This document shows positions 1 through 10,547 of a stretch of DNA of 64,000 nt, piece after piece. Both the position numbers and the translations under genes were made by a program. Under the pieces are notes generated by a model. The model had not been told where the DNA came from. It saw only the letters and a program-made list of their open reading frames with translations, and did not search any database. Source of the stretch: Siphonodentalium dalli (lineage: Eukaryota; Mollusca; Scaphopoda; Gadilida; Siphonodentaliidae). The stretch is taken from contig CP136069.1 in NCBI GenBank assembly GCA_032622095.1, positions 126,315,450 to 126,379,449 of the forward strand, written 5' to 3'. The stretch's first letter is position 1. Each line of letters starts with the position of its first letter.

Positions 1-1553
1 TTTGCACATAGTGCCTGCTATTAGTTGGGAATTAATGGGTTATTGTGCATTGGGAGACCTCAAGTTGTTGGTTTACATATGAGATATTAACAAAAAACCG
101 CTATTTCCTCCGAACCGTGTATACAAGGTCTAATAAATCGGTAATCCAGAATATCCAATGGTTGTGGCCTCAGAAAAGTAGCAAACTTGGCTTGGCTAAG
201 GCAGGTCCGGTTTTTCATGTAATTGGCAAACAAATTATTGTGCTGTTGCTCTAAAATTTGAACATACATGCATATTTGTAGGTTACATTATGAGACGCTT
301 GACTTTGTTGCCTAGATAACATTGGTCCAGACAAAGCTTCTTTTCTTGTGAGATGTTGTTGTGTTGACTCTGATTGTCTAAAGGGATAGTATCGCTCCTT
401 CAGAATTTTCAACTGTTAAGTTCAATTCATTGGGGTCAAACAGAATCACCTATAAACTAATACGCCTCATTTACACATACACATAATCTCGTAGATCGAG
501 TTTCCTCTACCAACACCAGGGGAGACTTGGGCCACAGAAGGATCAAATAGGGAAATTTACCACAATGACTCGGTGAAATAGAAATGTTTGAGAGGGTAAC
601 ATACATTGAGTTTCAAATGGTAACACAGACTTCCAATTCGACAGAGAGAATTCATCTATTTTGGCCTAAATCTCAATTTGGGAACAGTAGTACGCACCAG
701 TCATTACTAATTTAGGATTAACTGCTGCTCCAGTAAAATCTTTAAAAGCAAATACATTGCCCAAGCAGTTACATATTATCTGCTGTCTGGAAAATGCATA
801 ACTGAGTACTACTTGTGCTGAATAAATTATATAACAAGTTAACAACTGAGTGTTGCTAACAAATTTTAACATTGCCAGAATCTCATTGTCAGTGTTGTGC
901 TGAGCACTAAGAAAATTAAATCCACATTTGCCAACATTATCTCTATTGTCAGACTGTCAGCTCCACACAGATCTAATGATCTATACAAAATATTTATAAA
1001 ATACTATAAGCCCTTACTCCTCGGGAAATCACTGGGGCTTCCTCTGACACAAACATTCTGTTCCGACAACTGCATCCATCTATGCCACTAATATCTGTTA
1101 TATGTATATAATCTAATCTGTTTATGTCTTACACTTTTCTTTTCTTTCCTTTCTTTCTTGTTTCACAGCATATATATATTCCATATATAAAATTTATTAT
1201 ATTATAATATAACATATTATAATAAGTGCTTAAACTGCATAGGGGAGGTCACATTGCCAGTTTTTAATTACAGTATATTTTACTTACAATTGAGTAAGAA
1301 ATAACAAAACCTTAAAAAGGGTGTATATACCCCCTTGTCAAAATCTCAGCAGATGCATACTATTGAGCTCCTAATTATATTACAATGTCCTATGGAAGAA
1401 AATGCTGAAAATTTTACACTTAAAACTGTTTTAGGGAGGGTGACCGATTTTGGGTGGGCTTTTCCATGCGGGCCTCCGCAGCAGGGTTTACAGGGCTGCA
1501 AATATATCTCGGCGTGACCGTACATGCCGTACTGAAAACAATTAATATTATTT
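1..1553. other. Unassigned AT-rich non-coding stretch
   Basis: I see no gene, RNA gene or recognisable element here. The open frames are short (under 82 codons), overlap on both strands and show no protein motif. A pyrimidine-rich patch lies near 1130-1165, followed by AT-only sequence to about 1230. Confidence 0.5.
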
Positions 1554-1720
1554 TGGCGGGTAGGCTTGGAATATATTCAATTCCAAAGTTGGGTTTATTT
1601 ATTTATTATTATTTTTTTTTTAGTTTCTACAGGATATATATATATATTTTTTTTTTTTTCTTATTATTTTTTTTTTTAAAACTAGGTCAAATGTTGTAAT
1701 CCCCAAAAGCCTACCCGCCA
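1554..1720. repeat. Small inverted-repeat (MITE-like) element with T-rich core
   Basis: TGGCGGGTAGGCTT at 1554-1567 is matched perfectly by its reverse complement at 1707-1720. Between the arms is a very T-rich core (about 1600-1680). The 14-bp perfect arms and 167-bp total size suggest a miniature inverted-repeat element. No clear target-site duplication is visible, so the superfamily is not assigned. Confidence 0.45.
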
Positions 1721-3095
1721 GTCGAATGTTATGTCTGTTTAAAGATATGGTTGCCTTAGACCTGAGTCCCCAGTCAACTGCTTCAAATGTTACCTTTGCT
1801 GGGGAGATTTCACATGGAGGATGCCCATTCAGAACTGGTCGCTTACCTCCCCATCAAGTGACAACTCACTAAGTCCTATAATAAAAATACAAACAAAAAT
1901 TGGCTGTGTGACCTCCTCAACGGAAGGTTACAATGCGATGTCTGAAATCCACTTGTTTATAACATATTTATTGATGGAAAAAAATAACACAGACCACCAC
2001 CCCCCCCCCCCCCCCAACCACTTTAAAAAAAACATATTGCCACCCCAGCCACCCTCTCTGGATGCCAAACATCCATGTGTTACAGCAAAATATCTCATAC
2101 CGGGTAATATACTCACTTATATCTGTGAACTAAAACCCAGACATTTTTGACCTGCAATTTCTCCTGTTCAAGTTCAACTTCAAGTGGGAATCCACTAATC
2201 CAGTACAGACGAATAAGTTCACGTTCCTTAACATTAAAATGAATTTTGTCAAAACCTCTAAAGGTCTCCAGTATAATAATCACAAGCACCCTTGCTGAAA
2301 CTCCACACATAAAAATGTAAACGGTCACAGCTCGAACACACAATGTCGCGTCGGCCAGCGTCTGCCTACATCTGAATAACATGCAAAGTCCGCTTTTCAC
2401 GACTCTTCTTCACGCCCTATTAATCTCGAGCACAAACATCAGCACACCGTACTATCGGTGCTACGGAGGGCCATAACGACAAAAATACCAGCTTTGAAAG
2501 GCTGGCCAGGTTTGTCTTACCAAATCCATTCTAAACAACTTAACGTAGTTACACACTATAGTCACCAGTTCCCATTACTAATGCTGACCCTTATCTGCGG
2601 ATGCACGCAATCCTAAGCTCATACATGTGTCCAAATCCAGTGGGAGGGGGGGGGTGTGGCAGATATATATTTTTAGAGTTTTCTGTTTCTTTTTAGAGTT
2701 TTCTGTTTCTGTTTTCTGTTTCTGTTTTCCTCATCATGAAACTTCTAAATTCCCCACTAATTTCGGATCAACCCGTAAACAAATCTCCATGATAATAATC
2801 CCAAGCACAATCCCTTTATTTTCAACATAGCTACCCGTTACTCAGCCGAAAACCCCCCTCATGCCAATCACCACCAAATATCAGTATGTAAATATTTGCA
2901 AATTTCTCCATGTTCTCATCATGTTTTCTCTGTTCTATTTGTTGATCACTTCTGATTATTCATGTACATCATTTCCTATTGAAAATATCCAGAATGTAAG
3001 AACGACAGTCAAGTCCACTTGTGAGGTGCCACTATCAGTATTGTTTGTTGAGTCGGAGTCCAGTTGCTTCCCTATATTGATTTCGAACCACCGTC
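1721..3095. other. Unassigned stretch; simple repeats; probable 5' region of the LINE
   Basis: This holds a run of 16 C at 2000-2015, a G run near 2645-2652 and a TTTCTG-rich simple repeat at about 2680-2730. The part closest to 3102 is probably the LINE 5' UTR, but its outer limit cannot be set from one copy. The small frame 2861-3127 overlaps the start of the LINE ORF and has no recognisable ORF1 motif. Confidence 0.4.
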
Positions 3096-3101
3096 TGAAA
3101 T

Positions 3102-6100
3102 ATGACGTGTGCATTGAATCAGTATAGGGCAGCAATTGGTATCTTCCTCTCATCAAAACGACCACTAGCATCTAAAACTGTGAAAAATAGCAGCTATTAC
3201 CTCGGAAAATACTTCAGTCCACCAAACGCAAGGTCGATACTTCTAATTACGCTCTGTCTACTACTTTTATCCGGCGATATCCATGTTAACCCAGGACCGT
3301 TGTCTCAGACTAACGTTGAGAACTGTATATCACTTTTTCACTTTAACGTAAGGAGTATCCAAAATAAACTTGTAAAGATTGCAGACTTTATTAACGAATT
3401 TGACATTTTATGTTTCACAGAAACCCATCTTGATCCATCTTATCATTCAGACCAACTAGAACTGGATGGATTTTGTACCCCCATTCGCAAAGACCGTGAT
3501 TCAAAGGGTGGCGGTATATGTGTAATGTTCGCCGATCACCTAATATTTAATCGTAAGCCCGAATTAGAATTTGACTCTTCCTGCCTCTGGTTCGAAATCC
3601 ACTCAAAGAAAACTCGAATTATTCATGGAGTATCGTATAGATCTGATCAATTCTGCTCTCAAAACTATTGGACACTCCTGGAATCCTCAATTGCAACCGC
3701 TCTCGAAATCTCAGAATATGTAGTCATCACTGAAGATTTTAACTCCAATTTCATGAATAGTTCATCGAAATTGAAAAATATAACGGATGGTTTCAGCATG
3801 AAAAATGTTATAAAGGTCCCAACGAGAGTTACCGCTAATTCAAGTACATTGCTTGACCCAATTATCACATCAAACACTCTCCGTGTAATAGACGCCGACG
3901 TCCTAGATCTCGGAGTTTCAGACCACCTAGGTGTTTATGCTACATTATCATTTATAAGAAATGTGTGGAACTACAGAAAAGGTAACTTTTCCCATGCTAA
4001 TAGCCTTCTTGCCCAAGTCGACTGGAATGAGCTCATAACGCGTGCTCCTGATGTGAGCATAGCTGCCAATAACTTTAAACTAGAATTTCTATCCATAATG
4101 ACGAAAACAATTCCACAATCGAAAGTTACAGTAAGAACCTCTGATAAAATCTGGTTCAATTCGGACATTCGTTTTGAAATACGAAAACGTGACAGAGTTA
4201 GGAAAAAAGCCATAAAAACAGGAAACCCCGAAGTCTGGAGAAAATATAAAAACATAAGAAACAAAGTCAATAATATGAAGAAGCACGCGAAAATCAAATT
4301 TGAAGAAAATGTTGAAGAAAGAATAAGTGAAGCATCTAACCCCCGAGACTTTTGGCGAATAATACATTACCTGCTACAAAAGAAACGAGCAAAAAACATC
4401 CCCCCCCCCCCACTATTCAGCTCATCCGGCACTATCTCGGCTAACAATATCTCATATGCAATCGATGACATCGAAAAGGCAAAAATTTTGAACGACAGCT
4501 TCATTTCAAATTCTACCATTAATGACGCGAATCATAATCTGCCTAACTTTCCGAAACGCAGCGCAAACACTATGCCAGATTTGGTTTTCACAGAATCCGA
4601 AGTTGAGTTAGCCATAAAATCTTTTAAACTTAACAAAGCCCATGGGCACGATGGGATTAGTGTTAGAATGCTCCGCGAAACAGCAAAATCAATAGCCCGC
4701 CCACTCGTCCTTCTATTCAGGAAATCTATCAATACAGAGAAATTCCCCGAGTCCTGGAAATCCGCAAACGTGATCCCGATTTTCAAAAAAGATGACCCCG
4801 CTGATGCTAAAAATTACCGACCAATTTCACTTCTACCTTGTGTAGCCAAAATCTTTGAGAAAATGGTTCTGAAACAGATTAGTAAATTTTTCACCGAAAA
4901 TGAACTCTTGTATTTCCATCAATCCGGTTTTCTCTCAGGTCACAGTACAACATACCAGCTATTAGACTTATATCACAACCTGTGCCAATCCCTTGATAAA
5001 GGACTATTTACATGTTCTATATTCTGTGATATATCCAAAGCTTTTGAAAGGGTTTGGCATAGGGGACTGATTCATAAATTGAATGCTTACGGATTAGAAG
5101 GAAACATATTACATTGGATAGAAGACTATCTAGATAGCCGGACACAAAGAGTCCTAGTCAATGATACATTTTCAAAATATGAGATCATCCCAGCAGGAGT
5201 GCCACAGGGGTCTATCCTGGGACCATTTTTGTTCCTCGTCTACATAAATGATTTAGCCGACGGTATTGAATCTGTAACGAGAATGTATGCGGATGACACC
5301 TGCCTCACGAGCAGCCACTTTGATCATAATATACTTGAACATACTATGAATACCGACTTAGACAAAATTACAGCGTGGTCCAGAAACTGGCTGGTCAGCT
5401 TTAACCCAACTAAAACAGTTGGCATGTCCTTTTCATTAGTTGCGCCCTCAACAGAGAAACCGAACCTAAATTTTGTAGGAAACTCAATTGACTTCGTGGA
5501 CAAGCATAAACATTTAGGTCTGGAACTCCAATCAAATCTCAAATGGAACGCCCATATTGAAGGATCAGTCAAAAGAATTGCCTCGCGCCTATCTCAACTC
5601 CGACGGCTTAAATATCAACTTGGCAGGAAAACCATTGAAATTATTTACAAAACATATATATTATCCCTATTTGATTACTCGGATGCAGTGTGGGACAATG
5701 CTTCGGATTACTTGTTAGATAAGCTTGACCGGCTTCATATCGACGCTGGGCGTATAGTCAGTGGTATCACCCGTTCTGCTTCGGATAATATGGTACTACA
5801 GGAAGTTGGCTGGCCTTCACTATACAAAAGACGTCAAATACATAAATTGCAGGCACTCTACAAAATAGTTAATAATTTAGCACCTTCCTATCTATCCACC
5901 ATACTTCCCCCCAGATCACATGAAGTTGCAGATTATAATTGGCGTCGTCCCAGTAAATTTTATTCATACTATAGCAACACTGAACACTTCAAACAATCTG
6001 TTTTCCCAGTGATAGTCTTAGAATGGAATAAACTTCCCAAATTAATCACCGACGCGGACCAATTTTCTACCTTTAAAACCGACTTGAACCTGATAGATCC

Positions 6101-6458
6101 CACGCTCAGTCCCCCTCAACATTTCTACGCTGGACGCAGAAAATACAACATTGTTCATTGTCGCATACGTAATTTCTGTAGTGAACTCCGATCTGATATG
6201 TTCAACAATTTCATTGCTGATAGCCCCGCATGTCCCTGTGGAAATCGATATGAGGACGCCTATCACTATTTCTTCATGTGCCCATTGTACCAAAGAGAGC
6301 GCTCCGAATTTCTAGTGAAAATGACCCGTGAAAATATCACAATAACCGATACTGCTGAACTCATGTGTGGAATACCCGATGTCTCGTCCCAAAAAAATAA
6401 GAAATTATTTCTCATCACACAGCAATATATTGCAGCGACCAAGCGTTTTGATCCCTAA
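3102..6458 (+). CDS. LINE ORF2 protein: AP-like endonuclease plus reverse transcriptase
   Basis: This 1118-residue protein would nick target DNA and copy its own RNA onto it (target-primed reverse transcription). The start is fixed by a TGA at 3096-3098, two codons upstream. Residues 45-58 are hydrophobic and lead into a 2A-like NPGP at 63-66. The endonuclease spans about 75-290, with NVRSIQNK, TETHL (106-110) and SDH (273-275). The usual GDFN is EDFN (211-214), an unusual substitution next to a conserved Asp. The RT has SYRPISLLP-like motifs, motif A FCDISKAFERVWH with catalytic D643, PAGVPQGSILGP, and MYADD with D731/D732. A C-terminal C-x-C-x8-H-x4-C motif uses C1044, C1046, H1055 and C1060. 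There are no internal stops, so the copy may be young. Function is inferred from family motifs; activity is unknown. Confidence 0.95.
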   Translation: MTCALNQYRAAIGIFLSSKRPLASKTVKNSSYYLGKYFSPPNARSILLITLCLLLLSGDIHVNPGPLSQTNVENCISLFHFNVRSIQNKLVKIADFINEFDILCFTETHLDPSYHSDQLELDGFCTPIRKDRDSKGGGICVMFADHLIFNRKPELEFDSSCLWFEIHSKKTRIIHGVSYRSDQFCSQNYWTLLESSIATALEISEYVVITEDFNSNFMNSSSKLKNITDGFSMKNVIKVPTRVTANSSTLLDPIITSNTLRVIDADVLDLGVSDHLGVYATLSFIRNVWNYRKGNFSHANSLLAQVDWNELITRAPDVSIAANNFKLEFLSIMTKTIPQSKVTVRTSDKIWFNSDIRFEIRKRDRVRKKAIKTGNPEVWRKYKNIRNKVNNMKKHAKIKFEENVEERISEASNPRDFWRIIHYLLQKKRAKNIPPPPLFSSSGTISANNISYAIDDIEKAKILNDSFISNSTINDANHNLPNFPKRSANTMPDLVFTESEVELAIKSFKLNKAHGHDGISVRMLRETAKSIARPLVLLFRKSINTEKFPESWKSANVIPIFKKDDPADAKNYRPISLLPCVAKIFEKMVLKQISKFFTENELLYFHQSGFLSGHSTTYQLLDLYHNLCQSLDKGLFTCSIFCDISKAFERVWHRGLIHKLNAYGLEGNILHWIEDYLDSRTQRVLVNDTFSKYEIIPAGVPQGSILGPFLFLVYINDLADGIESVTRMYADDTCLTSSHFDHNILEHTMNTDLDKITAWSRNWLVSFNPTKTVGMSFSLVAPSTEKPNLNFVGNSIDFVDKHKHLGLELQSNLKWNAHIEGSVKRIASRLSQLRRLKYQLGRKTIEIIYKTYILSLFDYSDAVWDNASDYLLDKLDRLHIDAGRIVSGITRSASDNMVLQEVGWPSLYKRRQIHKLQALYKIVNNLAPSYLSTILPPRSHEVADYNWRRPSKFYSYYSNTEHFKQSVFPVIVLEWNKLPKLITDADQFSTFKTDLNLIDPTLSPPQHFYAGRRKYNIVHCRIRNFCSELRSDMFNNFIADSPACPCGNRYEDAYHYFFMCPLYQRERSEFLVKMTRENITITDTAELMCGIPDVSSQKNKKLFLITQQYIAATKRFDP
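3273..3299 (+). other. 2A-like (NPGP) motif in the LINE N-terminus
   Basis: These codons encode GDIHVNPGP (residues 58-66), directly after a hydrophobic run. 2A-like sequences with consensus D-[VI]-E-x-N-P-G-P cause ribosome skipping and are known in the N-termini of some invertebrate LINEs. Here the Glu is His, so skipping is uncertain. The other LINE has SGTVHPNPGP at the same place. Confidence 0.6.
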
Positions 6459-6955
6459 ATGGTCTTATTTGTTTTACTTCCGAATTCACTTAAAATTGCT
6501 TCCGGAATTAAAATTTGTTACGTGGCAGTCACCTCACATATGGACAAACCTCACATTCGAACATTTCGTTCTGATTAGTTATCTGTATTGCCTTCCTGAG
6601 CACAACAGTAACCAAAAATCGAATACAAGTGTTTCATTGTTTCTACCGCCATAATACAAATACTAACAATACCTAATTATATTAACACTCGCGCCAATCG
6701 TACCAAATACTTCAAATCGTCCTTAAACACAAATTTCCACGGCCAGTAGCCAACCTAGATCTAGCCCGATCATCTCTGGAAGGCAACACATATTACGTAC
6801 ATCAAAACTTATCACCATGTAAATACGTTTGTATCGTCATCTTGATTTCATGTGTGTTTCTATATTGTGTTGGGAGAGGGGCTTCATAAGTTGTAAAAAC
6901 TTGTGCCCCAATCCCTTTTGTATATTATGCAAATAAAATATGTTTCAAGTCAAGA
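6459..6955 (+). promoter_or_regulatory. LINE 3' UTR with conserved hairpin and poly(A) signal
   Basis: The hairpin at 6878-6909 pairs GGGGC with GCCCC and AAGTT with AACTT. AATAAA follows at 6932-6937. The same arrangement occurs in the inverted LINE (hairpin 10279-10311), where one outer pair becomes a G-U wobble. In LINEs such 3' structures can be the template recognition site for the RT. That role is inferred here. Confidence 0.6.
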
Positions 6956-7860
6956 CAGAGAGGAGTCATAACTGTGTCAGCCAGTACAAATGATGAAAGG
7001 ACGGATACTGCGCCTTTAATACGGGAGTAGACCAATCCGGACTAAGGCGTAAAGTGTGCCTTGTTCGAGAGAGGCTTATGGTAGAATAAGAAACTTGTTG
7101 TGTTTGTATTTAATCATGAACTAGACTTGGCTAAGGCAGTACAGCGCGGTCTGGCTAAGCACGACCATGCAGCGTCGAGTTAGCAGGGAACTTGTTATTT
7201 CCAGTCTGAGGGGGTTTGAATTAGGGCCCTGCGAACCTTAGATTTTAGGTCGAACCGAACCTTGAAACCGAATCATCGTCTCGGTTTCGAATCGAACCGA
7301 ACCTCGAATCTCGAACCCCAACAACGACCGTGTTGTAGACTCACGATAGAGTGGGCAATCAGAACAGTTAGTGGACATTATTATAGTAAAATCAACGGTT
7401 ATTTAAGTATTGCGGCCATTGGGCCCATCCACACTATAAGATAATTACATAATAAAGAATTATTTTATAATGGAGATGGTTATTCGTCTGCGACTTTGGT
7501 TTCAAATCTACGCATTTTATGTTTTATCTTTTCTATTTTTGAAAGTGACTTACGATTTTTTATCGGAAAAGTAATTAACGTAGGGTCCCAAATAAACATT
7601 GTGCAGTATATGTTTCTGCTCATCAGTTATACGTTCATTACTTTACGTCCATATGCTCCGTCCAGTTAACATTATTTATATTAATAGTGATGCAGTACCC
7701 GGAAAAAAATTCTAGTCTCTGTTATGGGTAGTTCATGCATTATTGATAGACGGTCACGCTAGCGCTATGATTGCACAAATATTCACAGGCGTAAGCAGGG
7801 GATCTGTGGCTGTATGTTATCGCAATGAATAATACCAGATATATTCATTGGGCCAGCATT
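6956..7860. other. Unassigned stretch with a possible hAT-like terminus
   Basis: No gene is seen. Near 7218-7310 the sequence TTAGGGCCCTGCGAACC is followed by repeated TCGAACCGAACC-type words. hAT transposon ends often combine an AGGGCCCTGC-like terminus with such subterminal repeats. No partner end or 8-bp target duplication was found, so this is only a possibility. Confidence 0.25.
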
Positions 7861-8088
7861 GTGGCGGTATACATCCACTTTGCCCGGATATATTACTTAT
7901 ATTGATAGTTGAGCTACATATTTACTAGCATGTTTGTATATATGTACATGTATTTGTGCAATCATATTTGTGCACCAGTTTATTGTTAAATCAGTCATTA
8001 TGAATTTATTATGTTTGTTGGCAATAAATATGCCCAAAATGGAACCTGGTGTTGAGTGAGTTCTGTCAACTTCTCCAGGAAACAACGT
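7861..8088 (+). repeat. 228-bp direct repeat, copy 1
   Basis: This segment is equal in length to 8709-8936 and differs from it at about five positions by eye. It contains AATAAA (GGCAATAAATATG). The high similarity implies a recent duplication or two ends of one element. It lacks clear TG..CA ends, a primer-binding site and a flanking duplication, so an LTR identity is not supported. Confidence 0.75.
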
Positions 8089-8227
8089 AAAGGTAATTTT
8101 ACTTGTAAAAGCTTTTACGTTGTGGATGGATAAGGGTGATATAATGGCACTGGGTACTTCAGATTCCGTTTATAGTATATCCGTGTCAACCAATCAAAAT
8201 TACGCTTCGGAAAGTGAAGACGGCCGC

Positions 8228-8300
8228 CAGTCAATCAAATACCGTGTATCATTTCTCACCGAAAAGTAGTAGGCTGCCAGCCAATCAGATACCGCGGATC
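8228..8300. repeat. Short tandem duplication with CCAAT-type words
   Basis: GCCAGTCAATCAAATACCG (near 8228) and GCCAGCCAATCAGATACCG (near 8276) form a diverged tandem pair about 48 bp apart. Another CCAATCA lies near 8192. The CCAAT words may be chance; no gene lies nearby to be regulated. Confidence 0.4.
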
Positions 8301-8708
8301 GTCGGGAGTCAATGCCAATAGCATCTTTCAGACCCAAGATTCAGTTCCTTTGTTTTAAGCCTAAAGCGTCAATCAGACAGTTTATAGAAATCTTTTAATT
8401 TTCCCGCCCACCCGCCCAATTATTAATCTTCCAAAACACAAGTTCATAATTTGTATATGGATCATAATATTTTCAAAAGAACAATGCAAACAATGGTGAT
8501 TTATCACATCACACGGTTATCATGGGAATACGCGTTGAACGACTCCGACGTTCTTGATCTTGAGGCCGGCTGAAAGCACTGCTACAGAGTAAAAGAAGTC
8601 ATATTGAAATATATGGCCACCAAAAGATGCATCCGGTTTTTCCTGAGCGGTTTTCACGGCCGATGAAAGGTTGTTTATTCTCATAGTTGATCTCAGAGTA
8701 TAGTTCGC

Positions 8709-8936
8709 GTGGCGGTATACATCCACTTTGCCCGGATATATTACTTATATTGATAGTTGGGCTACATATTTACTAGCATGTTTGTATATATGTACATGTA
8801 ATTGTGCAATCATATTTGTGCACCAGTTTATTGTTAAATCAGTCATTATGAATTTATTATGTTTGTTGGCAATAAATATGCCCAAAATGGAACCTGGTGT
8901 TGAATGAGTTCTGTCCCCTTCTCCAGGAAACAACGT
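8709..8936 (+). repeat. 228-bp direct repeat, copy 2
   Basis: This is the second copy of the 7861-8088 repeat, in the same orientation, with 620 bp of unrelated, apparently non-coding DNA between the copies. Confidence 0.75.
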
Positions 8937-9515
8937 GAATATGATTCTAACGTGTGTATGTTATACTTGTGAAATATACTGGTGGTATTTATAAAGTTGC
9001 CATGGGAACGGTGTTGGGGTCAGGGATGATGGAGTAGGACAATTTGTAAAAAAAAAAAAAAAAAATATGCCTAAAAGTCCCATCAAACCTACATGTCCCA
9101 TCAAATCAAACATAAGCAACTGAGACTTAAATGTATATATATGTATTTCCTGAGTTAGGGAGCGTCGTAGTCAGAGATGGGAGTCGAGTTAGAGATTGGG
9201 GTCGGGGTAGGGACAAAAAGATTGATTTAAGCTTTGAACGGGTTGTTGACCCCTCCCCCAAGAACAATTATCCTCCGCATTAAAATGTATGTATTGTATA
9301 AATGCTATATCGGGACAATAAATAAGTTTCCACTAAAATTGATTTGAAAAAAATTCGGTGATTTCCATCAAACGTGAATATAGATGTATCAAACGTCATT
9401 AGCATTCAAGGTCAGGACTTGGGACCAGGGAAGGGATGGATTTAGTATAATTTATAATCTTTTGTATTGCAAGAAGCTGTTTCGTATATGTCAGACATGG
9501 TGGGGGGGGGGGGGG
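8937..9515. other. Unassigned stretch with A-run and G-run
   Basis: A run of A at about 9048-9065 and 15 G at 9502-9516 are the only distinct features. The G run directly abuts the RT relic that follows. Confidence 0.4.
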
Positions 9516-9773
9516 GCTCGTATCTTTCTCGATTCTCAAAAGGCACTCGACCGGGAGTGGCATGCTGGCTTAATATTAAAACTACACGAATTTGAAATTT
9601 AAGGAAAATCCTGAGAGTCATGCACAGGAAACATGCATATATGGACGGAACCAGCAGAGTTGTGCATAATAGTACTTTTTCGACGCCTTTACTGTACCAC
9701 AAGGACCAGTCAAGCGACCGTCAGCTCATCGTTCTTGTATTTTGTATATGTCAACGAATTGGTTAAAACAATA
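9516..9773 (+). pseudogene. Degraded LINE reverse-transcriptase fragment
   Basis: Read across shifting frames, this encodes FLDSQKALDREWHAGLILKL (RT motif A region, with AFDRVWH decayed to ALDREWH). It continues with RKILRVMHRKHAYMDG, then a VPQG remnant and SSSFLYFVYVNELVKT (the region after motif B). These match the corresponding parts of the LINE relic at 36330-38420 (AFDRVWHSGLLFKL and QGSVSSPFFYLVYVNDL), so both belong to one LINE group. At least two frameshifts and stops are present and both element ends are missing. It is a dead internal fragment. Confidence 0.75.
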
Positions 9774-10221
9774 TTTATTTCTTCCAGATAATTATGAAAC
9801 ATGACACATGTGTAGAAGACTACACGAGAGGAAGAGGATTTTACAACAAGCATCAGATGCTTATATAGAGCCATCTCCTCAGAAGAACAATTTACATTTA
9901 TTGGGCAGTGAGAAGTGGAAGACAAGATTAAGTAAGATGAACAAAAACAGAGCATGGTGAGAAGATTAATGAACTGATGATTTACATCAACACAAATATT
10001 TACAATGATCACTTATTTTATGTACGATATTGTTTTACATAGGGAAAAATTCAACTATGAGTAGAGTGGAGTCACTAGTTTGCCAGTACCTTTATATGGC
10101 TTTTTGTATCTGCTTTCCCAACTCACAGATTCACATGACGATATAGTGATTCAAAACGTTTCGTGTGCTGCTCCGATAACGACTGATGACATTGTCATTG
10201 TGCCATTGTGCCAGACGGGAA
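9774..10221. other. Unassigned stretch
   Basis: I see no gene or repeat here. It ends where the inverted LINE's 3' tail begins. Confidence 0.4.
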
Positions 10222-10278
10222 TTTTTTGTTTTTTATTTAAACATATTTTATTGTATATCAATTATATACATGGGGATT

Positions 10279-10311
10279 GGGACACAAGTTTTGTCAACTT
10301 AGTGACGCCCC
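10279..10311 (-). promoter_or_regulatory. Conserved 3' UTR hairpin of the inverted LINE
   Basis: On the minus strand GGGGC pairs with GTCCC (one G-U pair) and AAGTT pairs with AACTT. This mirrors the 6878-6909 hairpin although the surrounding sequence has diverged. It is followed downstream by the AATAAA. Confidence 0.6.
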
Positions 10312-10547
10312 TCTCCCGCACAAAAGGTATAACATAACATTTAAACAAGATGGCAGGATGAAATTGTGAATATTTAAGCAGGGAAACAGATGTGAATATT
10401 TGTACAGAGTGTGCTATGAGTGGAGTTTTATTGTGTCCAGTTTTACCCTCACGTTGTCATAAGTTGTGTCTAAAAAGGCCGGGCATTTAAATTTTTAATT
10501 GTTTTCAATGACAGGTTGACATAACAGAGAAAAATATATGATCGAAG

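Larger units (their letters stand above)
3102..6955 (+). mobile_element. APE-type non-LTR retrotransposon (LINE), apparently intact coding region
   Basis: The element comprises the long ORF 3102-6458, a roughly 500-base 3' UTR with a hairpin at 6878-6909, and AATAAA at 6932-6937, ending near the short CAAGTCAAG tail at about 6946-6954. The coordinates give a minimum extent, because the 5' end is not defined. No separate upstream ORF1 is recognisable. A second, decayed and inverted member of the group lies at 10222-13967 and shares both the protein architecture and the 3' end, which supports these limits. The endonuclease-RT order places it in the Jockey/CR1/L2 group of APE-type LINEs; I do not assign the exact clade. 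Confidence 0.9.

Noticed and set aside
2861-3127. Possible LINE ORF1 just upstream of the long ORF
   Set aside because: It is only 88 codons, shows no coiled coil, RRM or zinc knuckle, and overlaps the start of the long ORF. It is probably a chance frame in the 5' UTR.
7861-8936. Miniature LTR retrotransposon (TRIM)
   Set aside because: The direct repeats lack TG..CA ends, a primer-binding site, a polypurine tract and a flanking duplication, so only a direct repeat pair is reported.
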